Assembly: GCF_003605635.1 (NCBI RefSeq)
Contig: NZ_QMDW01000012.1
Span: forward strand, 1-64,000
Direction: 5' to 3'
DNA: 64,000 nt
From: Halonotius pteroides
Lineage (GTDB): Archaea > Halobacteriota > Halobacteria > Halobacteriales > Haloferacaceae
Positions 52,808 through 60,644 of this stretch are shown here, in pieces; the stretch's first letter is position 1, and the number at the start of each line of letters is the position of its first letter. The notes beneath the pieces are model-generated. The model made no database searches and was not told the origin of the DNA. It saw only the letters and a program-made list of their open reading frames with translations. Position numbers and translations under genes: made by a program.

Positions 52808-52917
52808 CTGTTCTATTTTATATGGTCTGGACGCATAAAACGATGCGCCGCCTCCGTCTATGAACTAACACGGTGTCGGGTTTTAGCGGTCGGTCTACAG
52901 AGATAGCAGGCAGAGTG

Positions 52918-52938
52918 CCTCGGGGCTTGACCCCGAGG
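52918..52938. repeat. Left-end subterminal hairpin of the IS
   Basis: CCTCGGGG and CCCCGAGG form an 8-bp stem around CTTGA. In this family TnpA recognises such imperfect or perfect hairpins on single-stranded DNA near each end. Confidence 0.75.
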
Positions 52939-52957
52939 GTGAATGCCGTAAGCTCCA

Positions 52958-53371
52958 TTAGACGTGTTCCGTTCGCTCAATGTACTGCTCAATCGTCTGG
53001 CTAGATACCTCACCAGCCGTTCCAATGTAGTACGACTCTTCCCAGAAACCACCACCCCAAAAGTAGTTTTCCAAGAGGTGTTCGTGTTGCTGCCACATTT
53101 CTCTGGCTGTGATACTTTTGATTTTCCGTGCAATCTCGCTTGGGGAATGTTTCGGATGTGCTGAAATAAATAGGTGAACGTGGTCTGGTGAGATATGCAA
53201 TGAGAGTATTTCATAATTGTACTCGCCGCAAACATCTCTGAACGATGCTTCTAACGACTGTTCTATCTCATCAAGCACTGAGTGACGATACTTCGGACAC
53301 CACACGAAGTGGTAGTTGATGTTGTACACCGTGTGATTTGACCGTGTTTCGCCCATATCGGCTAGAGTCAT
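52958..53371 (-). CDS. tnpA: IS200-type transposase TnpA
   Basis: A 137-residue Y1 HUH transposase. The HUH pair is HVH within SPDHVHLFISAHP (about 63-75), and the catalytic tyrosine is in SSQTIEQYIERTEHV at the C-terminus. NINYHFVWCPKYRHSVL is the family N-terminus. It cuts and joins single-stranded ends. An alternative start is the ATG at 53356 (MGETRSNH). The gene reads toward the left end; its start region faces the ribbon-helix-helix gene. Confidence 0.93.
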   Translation of the reverse strand: MTLADMGETRSNHTVYNINYHFVWCPKYRHSVLDEIEQSLEASFRDVCGEYNYEILSLHISPDHVHLFISAHPKHSPSEIARKIKSITAREMWQQHEHLLENYFWGGGFWEESYYIGTAGEVSSQTIEQYIERTEHV

Positions 53372-53381
53372 GCTAAAAACT

Positions 53382-53405
53382 TAAGTATAAGCGTATCTAA
53401 GTATA
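53382..53405. promoter_or_regulatory. Direct repeat between tnpA and the small regulator gene
   Basis: TAAGTATA occurs at 53382-53389 and again at 53398-53405, a spacing of 16 bp. The first copy also fits a TATA box for a near-leaderless transcript of the gene at 53416. Such repeats are suited to a ribbon-helix-helix repressor acting on both directions. Confidence 0.45.
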
Positions 53406-53415
53406 TACCGTAGAG

Positions 53416-53550
53416 ATGACCAAACGCCTCACTGTAGACTTCGAGGACGATTTGTACAAGGAGTTCTCGAAGAAATGCATCGACGCTGAACGTCCGAAAT
53501 CAGAAGTCGTGCGTGAACTTGTCCAAGACTGGGTAAACGACCAAGAATGA
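53416..53550 (+). CDS. 44-residue ribbon-helix-helix protein of the IS
   Basis: The frame encodes a short CopG/Arc-like protein: strand KRLTVDFEDDLYKEF, turn, and second helix SEVVRELVQDWVNDQE. The last codons overlap the tnpB start by ATGA (53547-53550), so it is translationally coupled to tnpB. It probably dimerises and binds the repeats at 53382-53405 to repress transposase genes. Its small size makes it easy to overlook. Confidence 0.75.
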   Translation: MTKRLTVDFEDDLYKEFSKKCIDAERPKSEVVRELVQDWVNDQE

Positions 53551-54851
53551 CACAGGCACAGGCTCTCACCAAGACGCTCGTGTTTCCGCTGGATGTGCAG
53601 AGTGGTAACGAGAGCCTGCTTCACGACGCTCGCTTGGAGTGTCGCCGTGTGTTCAACGAGGTGCTACGTCTCAACTACGATGGATGGGACTGGGACAGGA
53701 TTGAAGACGTTGTTGAGCAGAATGCCGAACTCGTGCAGAACACCGCACAACGCATCATCGACAAAGCCTTCGACGCACTCGACAACTACTACGACAACGA
53801 CGACTGGGGACGCCCGTGGTACAAACACGAAACGTTCCCCTTGCGGATGAACTACGGCGAAGGCTACAACCTCTTTCTCGAAGACGAAACGGTACGGTTC
53901 CGCATTTCAGCGAAACCGTACAACCACGTCAAAGGTGAGCTTCGTGGCACTCCAGACCAGTTCGACCTGCTCACGCAGGCGATGAAAGACGATGACTGGC
54001 ACGTTGGCACTGCCGAAGCTCTCGTCCGACACGGACGCGAGGAATTGCACGTCACCGTCACGAACGAAACCGCAGAAGTCAGTGCAAAGACAACGGCAGA
54101 AACCGTTGTCGGTGTCGATATTAACGAAGATTGTATTGCACTGGCGGCACTGACCGAGAGCGGTATCGAAGATTCGGTTGTCATCGACTATCCAGAAATT
54201 AAGGAGGAACGACACCACTACTTCACGATGCGGAAACGGATGCAAGAGGCTGGACAGACTGCATTCAACGACGTGTTCCGCGACAAAGAACAACGGTTCG
54301 TTCACGACCAGCTACATACTGTGTCACGGCGCGTGGTCGAGTGGATTCAGCGGTTCGACAGTCCTGTGATTGTCTTTGAAGACCTCAAGGACATGAGAGA
54401 CGACATCGAGTACGGGACACGCATGAACCGCCGTCTGCACTCACTCCCCTTCGCCAAACTCCGCGACTTTATTACCTACAAAGCCGCGTGGTGCGGTATT
54501 CCGTCAGATGACGTTGACCCGGAGTACACCAGCCAGCAATGCCCGCTGTGTGGACACACAGAACGGGCGAACCGGGATAAAAAGCGATTCAAATGTCGTG
54601 AGTGCGAACACCAAGACCACGCCGACCGTGGTGCTGGTGTGAGTGTCGCGCAGAAGTGGCTACGAAAGCAAGACAATCGAAATGTGCCTGCTCTCAACAC
54701 ACTCCCGCAGGTGCGGAAGTGGGAGTTGCGACGGCAGGCATCGGGGCCTGTGGACGGCCCGACCGTGACCCACCACACCGCTCAAGGCCACCAGACCGAT
54801 GATGTGTCGGGTGTGTCCGACCAATCCACGGGAAGAAGCTCCGGGGCTTGA
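53547..54851 (+). CDS. tnpB: TnpB RNA-guided nuclease of IS605 family
   Basis: A 434-residue OrfB/TnpB protein. The RuvC-like catalytic acids are Asp191 (VGVDINEDC), Glu278 (VFEDLKDM) and Asp360 (HADRG); the zinc finger is CPLC at 332-335 and CREC at 350-353. TnpB proteins are RNA-guided DNA nucleases that help the element persist. All catalytic residues are present, though the usual DxNAA after the third acid is DRGAG. The stop codon lies in the loop of the right-end hairpin. Confidence 0.92.
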   Translation: MTQAQALTKTLVFPLDVQSGNESLLHDARLECRRVFNEVLRLNYDGWDWDRIEDVVEQNAELVQNTAQRIIDKAFDALDNYYDNDDWGRPWYKHETFPLRMNYGEGYNLFLEDETVRFRISAKPYNHVKGELRGTPDQFDLLTQAMKDDDWHVGTAEALVRHGREELHVTVTNETAEVSAKTTAETVVGVDINEDCIALAALTESGIEDSVVIDYPEIKEERHHYFTMRKRMQEAGQTAFNDVFRDKEQRFVHDQLHTVSRRVVEWIQRFDSPVIVFEDLKDMRDDIEYGTRMNRRLHSLPFAKLRDFITYKAAWCGIPSDDVDPEYTSQQCPLCGHTERANRDKKRFKCRECEHQDHADRGAGVSVAQKWLRKQDNRNVPALNTLPQVRKWELRRQASGPVDGPTVTHHTAQGHQTDDVSGVSDQSTGRSSGA

Positions 54852-54875
54852 CCCCGGAGCAGTTCACTCAGCATG
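54700..54875 (+). ncRNA. Candidate omega/reRNA at the IS right end
   Basis: In characterised TnpB systems the guide RNA is made from the 3' end of tnpB through the right end, with the guide being the flanking DNA just outside it. Here that would be the last ~150 bp of tnpB plus the hairpin, with the guide starting a few bases past 54860. Position is inferred from the family; boundaries are approximate. Confidence 0.35.
54838..54860. repeat. Right-end subterminal hairpin of the IS
   Basis: GCTCCGGGG and CCCCGGAGC form a perfect 9-bp stem around CTTGA. The tnpB stop TGA is bases 54849-54851, inside the loop. Confidence 0.75.
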
Positions 54876-55165
54876 GCCCCGGAGATATATCACCTACTGA
54901 GAATTCAAACAGAGCCGAAAAGTTTGTATATTTTCCGGACGGTGCCGGTAAGTCGGTGGCCTCGGCACTCATAGGGCTCGTCACGGACAGGAGCCACCCC
55001 GCCTCGGAGCGGTGGTGTCGTCATCGGCCAGTCAAAACGACGCGCGACGGCGAAAAGACAGTTGCGCTCGGTATGTAGCCAGCGGCCACGTTGGAGCCGA
55101 CCCAATGTTCATTGCTGGCAATCACCTACCCATGTTGCATGCGATCGAGCAAGAACAAATCGAAG
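54861..55165. other. Intergenic region right of the IS
   Basis: About 300 bp without a gene. TTTGTATATTTTCCGG at 54925-54940 may be a promoter. The region is the original flank into which the IS inserted and would provide the guide for an omega RNA. Confidence 0.35.
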
Positions 55166-55414
55166 ATGGGTGCCTCGGCTGGTGCCTCAATCGGTGCATC
55201 ACTCGGCGGAAAAGTTGGCCCGTTCGGGGCGGGTATCGGCGGCGGGTTAGGCGGTGCGGCCGGCTACATCGCCGGCTCGCTGGTTCCCGACTGCGGCGGA
55301 AGGAAACTCCTGTCCGACGGTGGCCAGCCGGTCGACAACGATCACGCTCAACACGACAGTGACAGTACGGACGAACGCGACGACGGCGTGGTGATTCCTG
55401 TTACTGAGGCCTGA
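55166..55414 (+). CDS. Glycine-zipper small protein
   Basis: An 82-residue protein. Residues 1-40 form a Gly/Ala-rich membrane-active helix pair (GASAGASIGASLGGKVG and GAGIGGGLGGAAGYIAGSLV) of the glycine-zipper type, followed by PDCGGRKLL and an acidic Asp/His/Ser-rich tail. ATG 55166 is chosen because it begins the repeat directly; an upstream ATG at 55091 is possible. Such proteins can oligomerise in membranes; function here is unknown. It converges on rfcS with a 9-bp gap. Confidence 0.55.
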   Translation: MGASAGASIGASLGGKVGPFGAGIGGGLGGAAGYIAGSLVPDCGGRKLLSDGGQPVDNDHAQHDSDSTDERDDGVVIPVTEA

Positions 55415-55423
55415 CGCTCCGGC

Positions 55424-56401
55424 TCAACTGTCGTCTAACGCCAGCGACGCCAGCAGTGCCTCAAGCTGCACCTGTTCGTTCGCGCCCTCGGTAATCCGGT
55501 AGTCAGCCTCACCGATCCGCTCCAGCAACCGGACGGCCGCCCGCTCGTCGATGCCGAGATCCCACACCGATCGATGTAGTTGGTCGATGATGTCGCCGCC
55601 GGCCATCCCGGTGTCGGTCAGCAGCGTGTCGAGTGTCGCCCGCGATTTGGCGAAATCACCGTTGATCGCATCAGTGATCATCGCCTCGATCTCCTCAGGC
55701 CGAGCCGTTGAGGTGATGAGATAAACCGCTTCCTCGTCGACAATCTCACCCGTCGTGGCGGCGGCCTGGAGGCTGTTGATCGCCCGCCGCATGTCGCCGC
55801 CCGCAGCGTAGACCAGGGCCTCCCGGCCGTCGTCAGTGAGTTCGATATCTTCGATGGCGGCGATCTCGTCGACTTGGGCGGCGATTGCCTCGTCCGACAG
55901 CGGCGAAAACCGGAAGACGGCACACCGCGATTGGATCGGGTCGATGATCTTCGAGGAGTAGTTACAGGAGAGAATGAACCGAGTGTTGTCAGAGAACTGC
56001 TCCATCGTCCGGCGTAGTGCTGACTGCGCCGCATCTGTGAGCGAGTCTGCCTCATCAAGAAAGATAATCCGGTAGTCGTAGCCGCCGAAGGAGGCCCGCG
56101 CGAAGTTCTTGATCCGGTCGCGCACCACGTCGATCCCGCGCTGGTCAGAGGCGTTGAGTTCGAGAAAATTGCCCTGCCAGTCGTCGCCGTAGACCTGCCG
56201 GGCGATGGCGGTTGCGGCGGTCGTTTTGCCGATGCCCGCACCACCCGAAAAGAGGAGATGCGGGAGATCGTGTTGGTCGATGTAGCTCTGGAGGCGTTCG
56301 ACGATGTCGGCTTGGCCCTTGATGTCGTCGAGGGTCTGTGGCCGATACTTTTCGATCCAGATCTCTCGGCCGGTGGCCCCCGTGGCGTCGGCGTCGCTCA
56401 T
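55424..56401 (-). CDS. rfcS: Replication factor C small subunit
   Basis: A 325-residue AAA+ clamp-loader subunit that loads the PCNA ring on DNA. It has [17 protein letters not shown], Walker [10 protein letters not shown], Walker [11 protein letters not shown], sensor and the SRC motif [10 protein letters not shown] with the arginine finger. The start MSDADATG at 56401 fits the family. It is divergent from samp2 (102 bp between starts). Confidence 0.95.
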   Translation of the reverse strand: MSDADATGATGREIWIEKYRPQTLDDIKGQADIVERLQSYIDQHDLPHLLFSGGAGIGKTTAATAIARQVYGDDWQGNFLELNASDQRGIDVVRDRIKNFARASFGGYDYRIIFLDEADSLTDAAQSALRRTMEQFSDNTRFILSCNYSSKIIDPIQSRCAVFRFSPLSDEAIAAQVDEIAAIEDIELTDDGREALVYAAGGDMRRAINSLQAAATTGEIVDEEAVYLITSTARPEEIEAMITDAINGDFAKSRATLDTLLTDTGMAGGDIIDQLHRSVWDLGIDERAAVRLLERIGEADYRITEGANEQVQLEALLASLALDDS

Positions 56402-56503
56402 ACTGTAGTTGGCGGCCGGGAGGCAGATAAACACCCCGAGACCGACTCGGTACACGACACGAGGAGTCGACAACTTTTCGCAGTCGCCGGCGATAGCTGT
56501 GGT

Positions 56504-56704
56504 ATGGACGTGACCGTCGAGGTCGTCGGTGAGACCACCCATCAGGTGAGCATTGACAACGGGGCAACCTACGCTGACCTGCTGGCAGCGATCAACTACA
56601 GCCCACAGGAGGTGTCGGTGCTTGTCGGCGGCAGCCCAGTCCCCGAAGACCAGTCCGTTGGGGCCGAAACGGTACGGGTCGTCAGGCTGATCAAAGGCGG
56701 GTAA
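56504..56704 (+). CDS. samp2: Ubiquitin-like small archaeal modifier SAMP2
   Basis: A 66-residue beta-grasp protein ending in the diglycine RLIKGG, which the E1-like UbaA activates for attachment to protein lysines (sampylation) and for tRNA thiolation. The sequence pattern ([36 protein letters not shown]) closely follows SAMP2 of Haloferax volcanii. ATG 56504 gives the standard start. It is a single gene facing rfcS. Confidence 0.92.
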   Translation: MDVTVEVVGETTHQVSIDNGATYADLLAAINYSPQEVSVLVGGSPVPEDQSVGAETVRVVRLIKGG

Positions 56705-56773
56705 CAGACCGATCTAGCCCGGCTGACGCGTCGGGACGGGAGTATTTTTACTCTGGCGTTCGCTACGGCCGGT

Positions 56774-57262
56774 ATGTACTCGACGCCGACAGACCTCTCT
56801 ATCGAACTCCCAAACGGGGGGCCGGGGCCCGATCCGCTCCGCGTCGATCAGGTCGATGCCGATTTTGTCGTTCTCCTGTTTCACCGCGATTTTCACTGTA
56901 GCAACTGCCAAACACAGGCCAGCGAGGTCGCCGCTCGCTACAACGAGTTCCGCCAACACGATGCAGCCATCGTCTCGATCCTGCCGGAGTCAAAAGAGCG
57001 AGCCGCCGAGTGGGCCGACAGCTACGACCTCCCGTTTCCGGTCGTGGCCGATCCCGATAGCAGAACCGCCGACCGGTTCGGCCAACCCGTCCGCTTTGGC
57101 GTCCTTGGCAGGCTCCACGATCTGATCGGCCGGATGCCGCTGGTGGTGATCATCGACCGCCGCGGCGAGGAGCCACGGCTGGTGTACTCCTATGTCGGTG
57201 ACGCACCCGGGGATCGCCCGACGGTCGACAGCCTTCTCTTAGAGCTTGAGCGCAATGTGTAG
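56774..57262 (+). CDS. Peroxiredoxin-like (AhpC/TSA) protein
   Basis: A 162-residue thioredoxin-fold protein. FHRDFHCSNCQTQASEV (about 37-53) holds a CxxC pair where peroxiredoxins have the peroxidatic site. LPFPVVADPDSRTADRFG follows and the end has PLVVIIDRRGEEPRLVY. It may reduce peroxides or disulfides; the CSNC pair is unlike the usual PVCT of classical peroxiredoxins, so a thiol-disulfide role is possible. It runs directly into the next gene with no gap. Confidence 0.75.
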   Translation: MYSTPTDLSIELPNGGPGPDPLRVDQVDADFVVLLFHRDFHCSNCQTQASEVAARYNEFRQHDAAIVSILPESKERAAEWADSYDLPFPVVADPDSRTADRFGQPVRFGVLGRLHDLIGRMPLVVIIDRRGEEPRLVYSYVGDAPGDRPTVDSLLLELERNV

Positions 57263-57727
57263 ATGAGCGACCAGGTGTCGATCCGGCGTGGCGATCCGAC
57301 AGACCGACTCGCCGTTGTCCGGCTGTTCGACGCCGCGATGCTCGATACTGAGTTCGACCGCCTCAGTCGACAACTCACCGGAACAGACGGAGCGGTTCTC
57401 ATCGCCACCCGCGGGGAGACACCAGTCGGGGCGATCGCCCTCGATTACTCGCCGGCAAGCGACGAGAAGCGAGTCGCTGTCGACGACGATACGGATCCGG
57501 TGGGGATCACAGCGATCGCCGTCCAGCGGCGACGACGCGACCGCGGGATCGGTCGGACGCTCATCGAAGCGGCTGCCAACCACGTTACACCGCGGCCGCT
57601 GACCGCTAGGTTCGACAAGGAGGTACAGCCATTTTACGACGCCTGTGGCTTCGAGATCGGCTCCCGCGACGATCGGTACTGGGGGATTCGTTGGCCGGAG
57701 CCGACGGCGTCGACGGAGACAACTTAG
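57263..57727 (+). CDS. GNAT-family N-acetyltransferase
   Basis: A 154-residue acetyltransferase with the acetyl-CoA loop ITAIAVQRRRRDRGIGRTLIE (in two parts, about 78-98), and a C-terminal YDACGFEIGSRDDRYWGIR. The ATG follows the previous stop directly, so the two are probably co-translated. The substrate is unknown. Its end overlaps the convergent methylase by 4 bp. Confidence 0.82.
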   Translation: MSDQVSIRRGDPTDRLAVVRLFDAAMLDTEFDRLSRQLTGTDGAVLIATRGETPVGAIALDYSPASDEKRVAVDDDTDPVGITAIAVQRRRRDRGIGRTLIEAAANHVTPRPLTARFDKEVQPFYDACGFEIGSRDDRYWGIRWPEPTASTETT

Positions 57728-58794
57728 TAAGGAGCGTCCGCACCCGCATCGTCGTCATCGAATGGGGTATGTGTTACCCGATACCCCCCATCGGTCGGTT
57801 CCACCGATTCGGCCGCGTACAACCGGAGTGATTGCTCTTGGCTGGTGCGAACAGGCACGTCGTAGTGGGTTGCATCGTAGCTGAACGTCTCGCCGGCGTC
57901 GCGTTCGGCGGCGACAAACTCCCGGTGGGCGGCGAGTCGATCGCTGATGACCTGCCGGGAGAGAGTGGGTGCGTCGTCGATCCGGGCCTCGAAAACCGAG
58001 CCGAACGCCGGATCAAGCTCGTAGCCGACGGAGTTGCGGCCGGCGACGGCCGCTGCCAGCCCGGTTGTGCCGGTGCCAAAAAACGGATCACAGACGGTGT
58101 CACCATAGACGCTGTACATATTGATCAGGCGGTAGGGAAGCCCGAACGGGAAGGCCGCGGAACGATCCCGGAGCTCGGCGGCGGCGAGTGACTGCTCTAC
58201 CCCCCGGAGGTCAGTCCACAGGTCGGAAAACCAGCGGTTGCGCTCCTCCCAGAAGTACGCGGCGTTGTACCGTGGCTCCGCGTTGGGCTGAAACGATCGG
58301 CGGTCGCCACCGTTGCGGAACGGCAGCACGTACTCGTGTTCTAACGTGACGTAAGCGTTAGGCGGTACCATCCCGCTGCCCATGAACTTCGCCGCAGAGT
58401 TTGTTGGTTTCCGCCAGATAATCTCGGGGAGTGGCTCAAAGCCACGGGCGGTGAGCGCGTCGATGATCCGGGCGTGGTTCTGATACACCCGAAACCCACC
58501 GTCCAGCGTTCGGGTCGCGTCCCCGATGTTGATGCAGGCGATGCCGCCGTCGACGAGCACCCGATCAAGGGCGTCCCAGACGGAGTCAAGGATTGCATGC
58601 ATCCCCTCGAAAGCGGCCTCGCCGTCGCCCGCAGCAAGGTGGTCGCCGACGGCCGGATCAAGATCGGTAAACAGCTCGTCCCACATCTCGATCATGGGGT
58701 ACGGCGGGGAGGTGACGACGAGTTCAACGCTATTGTCAGCAAGGCCCGCAAGCCCGCGGGCGTCGTCGATGACAACCCGATGTGTGGTGTCCAT
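57724..58794 (-). CDS. zim: Probable CTAG-specific DNA methylase
   Basis: A 356-residue beta-class amino-methyltransferase. Catalytic motif IV is VVTSPPYPMIEMW (about 28-40) and the SAM motif I comes late (DPFFGTGTTGLAA, about 260-272), the permuted order of N4-cytosine/N6-adenine enzymes. Segments such as IIWRKPTNSAAKFMGSGM and EERNRWFSDLWTDLRG match the orphan CTAG methylase widespread in haloarchaea (Zim). No restriction gene is adjacent. The start MDTTHRVV at 58794 is the family start. Confidence 0.82.
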   Translation of the reverse strand: MDTTHRVVIDDARGLAGLADNSVELVVTSPPYPMIEMWDELFTDLDPAVGDHLAAGDGEAAFEGMHAILDSVWDALDRVLVDGGIACINIGDATRTLDGGFRVYQNHARIIDALTARGFEPLPEIIWRKPTNSAAKFMGSGMVPPNAYVTLEHEYVLPFRNGGDRRSFQPNAEPRYNAAYFWEERNRWFSDLWTDLRGVEQSLAAAELRDRSAAFPFGLPYRLINMYSVYGDTVCDPFFGTGTTGLAAAVAGRNSVGYELDPAFGSVFEARIDDAPTLSRQVISDRLAAHREFVAAERDAGETFSYDATHYDVPVRTSQEQSLRLYAAESVEPTDGGYRVTHTPFDDDDAGADAPY

Positions 58795-58945
58795 CCGTCG
58801 ACTACCCAGATGGGTGTCACGGGCATAAAATATCGCCACCCACAGTGCGGCACGTCTTTGCGTCTGCGTATCGTGGCTCGGATATGGACACACTCGCCAA
58901 TCCGGTCACGTACGCGCGTGAGAAGCCGACTCCGAGGTGGAACCT

Positions 58946-59716
58946 GTGAGCCGCAAAGACGAATACTACAACCGCGCCAAACAGGAGGGCTACCGCACGC
59001 GAGCGGCCTACAAGCTCAAACAGCTTGATCGGGGGGCAGATCTCCTGAGCCACGGCGATACCGTCGTCGATCTTGGGGCCGCCCCTGGAGGTTGGCTCCA
59101 AGTTGCCGCCGAGGAGGTCGGCGAAACCGGCACCGTCGTCGGCGTCGACTTCCAGCGCATCAGGGAGCTTGACCACAGCGCAATCGAGACGATCAAGGGA
59201 GATATGACCGAGGAGCGAACAAAAGACAGTCTCAGCGAGACGATCGGCGAGGGCGGCGCGGATCTCGTCATCTCGGATATGGCACCGAATATGACCGGCG
59301 AGTACGATCTCGATCACGCCCGCTCAGTGCATCTCGCTCGGCAAGCCTTCGGGGTCGCCGAGGATGTGCTGGCGACCGACGGTGATCTTGTGACGAAGGT
59401 GTTCCAAGGCCAAGACCTCGACGCACTCCGCGAGGAGATCGAAGACGGCTTCCAGTACGTCCAGACGATGAACCCTGCGGCCTCCCGGGATAGCTCCTCG
59501 GAGGTCTACCTCGTCGGGAAACACCGGCTGACCGCGCCGATCAGCGTCGGCGAGACCCGTGATGTCGAGATCGTCGATGTCGGCGAGGAGGGTGACGGCG
59601 TCGCAGATATAGACGGCTTTACCGTCTTCGTTCCCGACACAACGACCGGCGACACCGTTGAGGTGGAGATCACGGATATAAAACCAAGCTTTGCGTTCGC
59701 CGAACGCGTCGACTAA
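58946..59716 (+). CDS. rlmE: 23S rRNA 2'-O-methyltransferase RlmE with TRAM domain
   Basis: A 256-residue FtsJ/RrmJ-type methyltransferase (K-D-K-E tetrad: first Lys in AAYKLKQ, Asp in VISDMAPNMTG, Lys in LVTKVFQG, Glu in SSEVYLVG) with SAM motif VVDLGAAPGGWLQVA, plus a C-terminal TRAM domain (about 200-256; GDTVEVEITDIKPSFAFA) that is usual in haloarchaea. It modifies a uridine in 23S rRNA. The start is a GTG; 58946 (VSRKDEYYNRA) matches the family, and a GTG three codons upstream at 58937 is also possible. Confidence 0.9.
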   Translation: MSRKDEYYNRAKQEGYRTRAAYKLKQLDRGADLLSHGDTVVDLGAAPGGWLQVAAEEVGETGTVVGVDFQRIRELDHSAIETIKGDMTEERTKDSLSETIGEGGADLVISDMAPNMTGEYDLDHARSVHLARQAFGVAEDVLATDGDLVTKVFQGQDLDALREEIEDGFQYVQTMNPAASRDSSSEVYLVGKHRLTAPISVGETRDVEIVDVGEEGDGVADIDGFTVFVPDTTTGDTVEVEITDIKPSFAFAERVD

Positions 59717-59828
59717 TCACCCGACAGTCGCCGGAGTGTTGACACCAACTGTGGGTGTGGAATCGGTACACATCCCGGCCGTGATTGATGAGATTTATGT
59801 ATGGCCACGTCATCTATCAATTTGCTGC

Positions 59829-59903
<75 letters not shown>

Positions 59904-59966
59904 TCCTGCTTTCTGACATCCGTCGGATAGCTCAACAGCGTGTTACTACAACCGATGGTAGTGTTG

Positions 59967-60587
59967 TCAGTCCCCATCAGACCCCCATAGCCGTATCATG
60001 ACGACGCCGAACCCGGCGAGTGTCAACAACAGCCGCTCGCCGGACTGTACCAGATGGAAGATCCGCTCGACATTTTTTGGCTCCGTGCCACGGCTCGGAT
60101 CAACGCCGGTGTAGTAGTGGGTGTTGGCAGTTGTTCCGTGGAACATGTCCGTGTCAACGATCGTCTGCAACAGACCGCGCTGTGTGGAGTACAGAAGGTG
60201 ACCTGACAGGTCGTAGAACCGATCCTGCAGCGGCCAGAAGAGATTCACACCGTTGACAGCGCCGTCATAGAGGCTGTGGGCGACAACCATCCCACTAAGG
60301 CTTACCCACGCGACCCGAACGCCGGGGTCGCCGTATCGGCGGCGCAACGCCGACTCCGAGCGGCGGGCGGTATCCCACCAGAGCACGGCCGCGAGTACTG
60401 CCGGAAAAACGAGGGTATGAAGATACGCTCTGTGAGCCCCGGGCAGCCAGATACCAAGCAGCGTGTCAAGATCCGGAACCGCAGCGACGGCCATCACCGT
60501 CAGGATCGCCCGGCGGTCAAAACCCGTCCCAAGGAGGGCCGTTCCGAGAAGGCCCGCGACCGCGATATGGACGAGCGTCGATGGCAT
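59967..60587 (-). CDS. YdjM-like membrane-bound metal-dependent hydrolase
   Basis: A 206-residue protein of the LexA-regulated/YdjM membrane hydrolase family. It begins PSTLVHIAVAGLLG, with PDLDTLLGIWLPGAHRAYLHT (about 38-58) holding the conserved His and Asp residues, and about four to five membrane helices; SGMVVAHSLYDGAVN carries another His. The true reaction is not known. The ATG at 60587 gives the family start. Confidence 0.8.
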   Translation of the reverse strand: MPSTLVHIAVAGLLGTALLGTGFDRRAILTVMAVAAVPDLDTLLGIWLPGAHRAYLHTLVFPAVLAAVLWWDTARRSESALRRRYGDPGVRVAWVSLSGMVVAHSLYDGAVNGVNLFWPLQDRFYDLSGHLLYSTQRGLLQTIVDTDMFHGTTANTHYYTGVDPSRGTEPKNVERIFHLVQSGERLLLTLAGFGVVMIRLWGSDGD

Positions 60588-60644
60588 AGCCACCGATAGG
60601 GAGCAGGCCGATAAGCCGGTTTCGGCGACCGACAACCGGGGAGA

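Larger units (their letters stand above)
52918..54860. mobile_element. IS200/IS605-family insertion sequence
   Basis: A roughly 1.95-kb element bounded by two similar hairpins (52918-52938 and 54838-54860), both with loop CTTGA. Inside are a leftward tnpA (HUH transposase), a tiny rightward ribbon-helix-helix gene and tnpB. As is normal for this family there are no terminal inverted repeats or target duplications, so the exact cleavage sites, a few bases outside the hairpins, cannot be placed. All genes are intact, so the copy may be active. Confidence 0.88.

Noticed and set aside
52861-55165. A CRISPR array or toxin-antitoxin pair around the short genes
   Set aside because: There are no regularly spaced repeats; the short RHH gene belongs to the IS element, and no toxin frame accompanies it.
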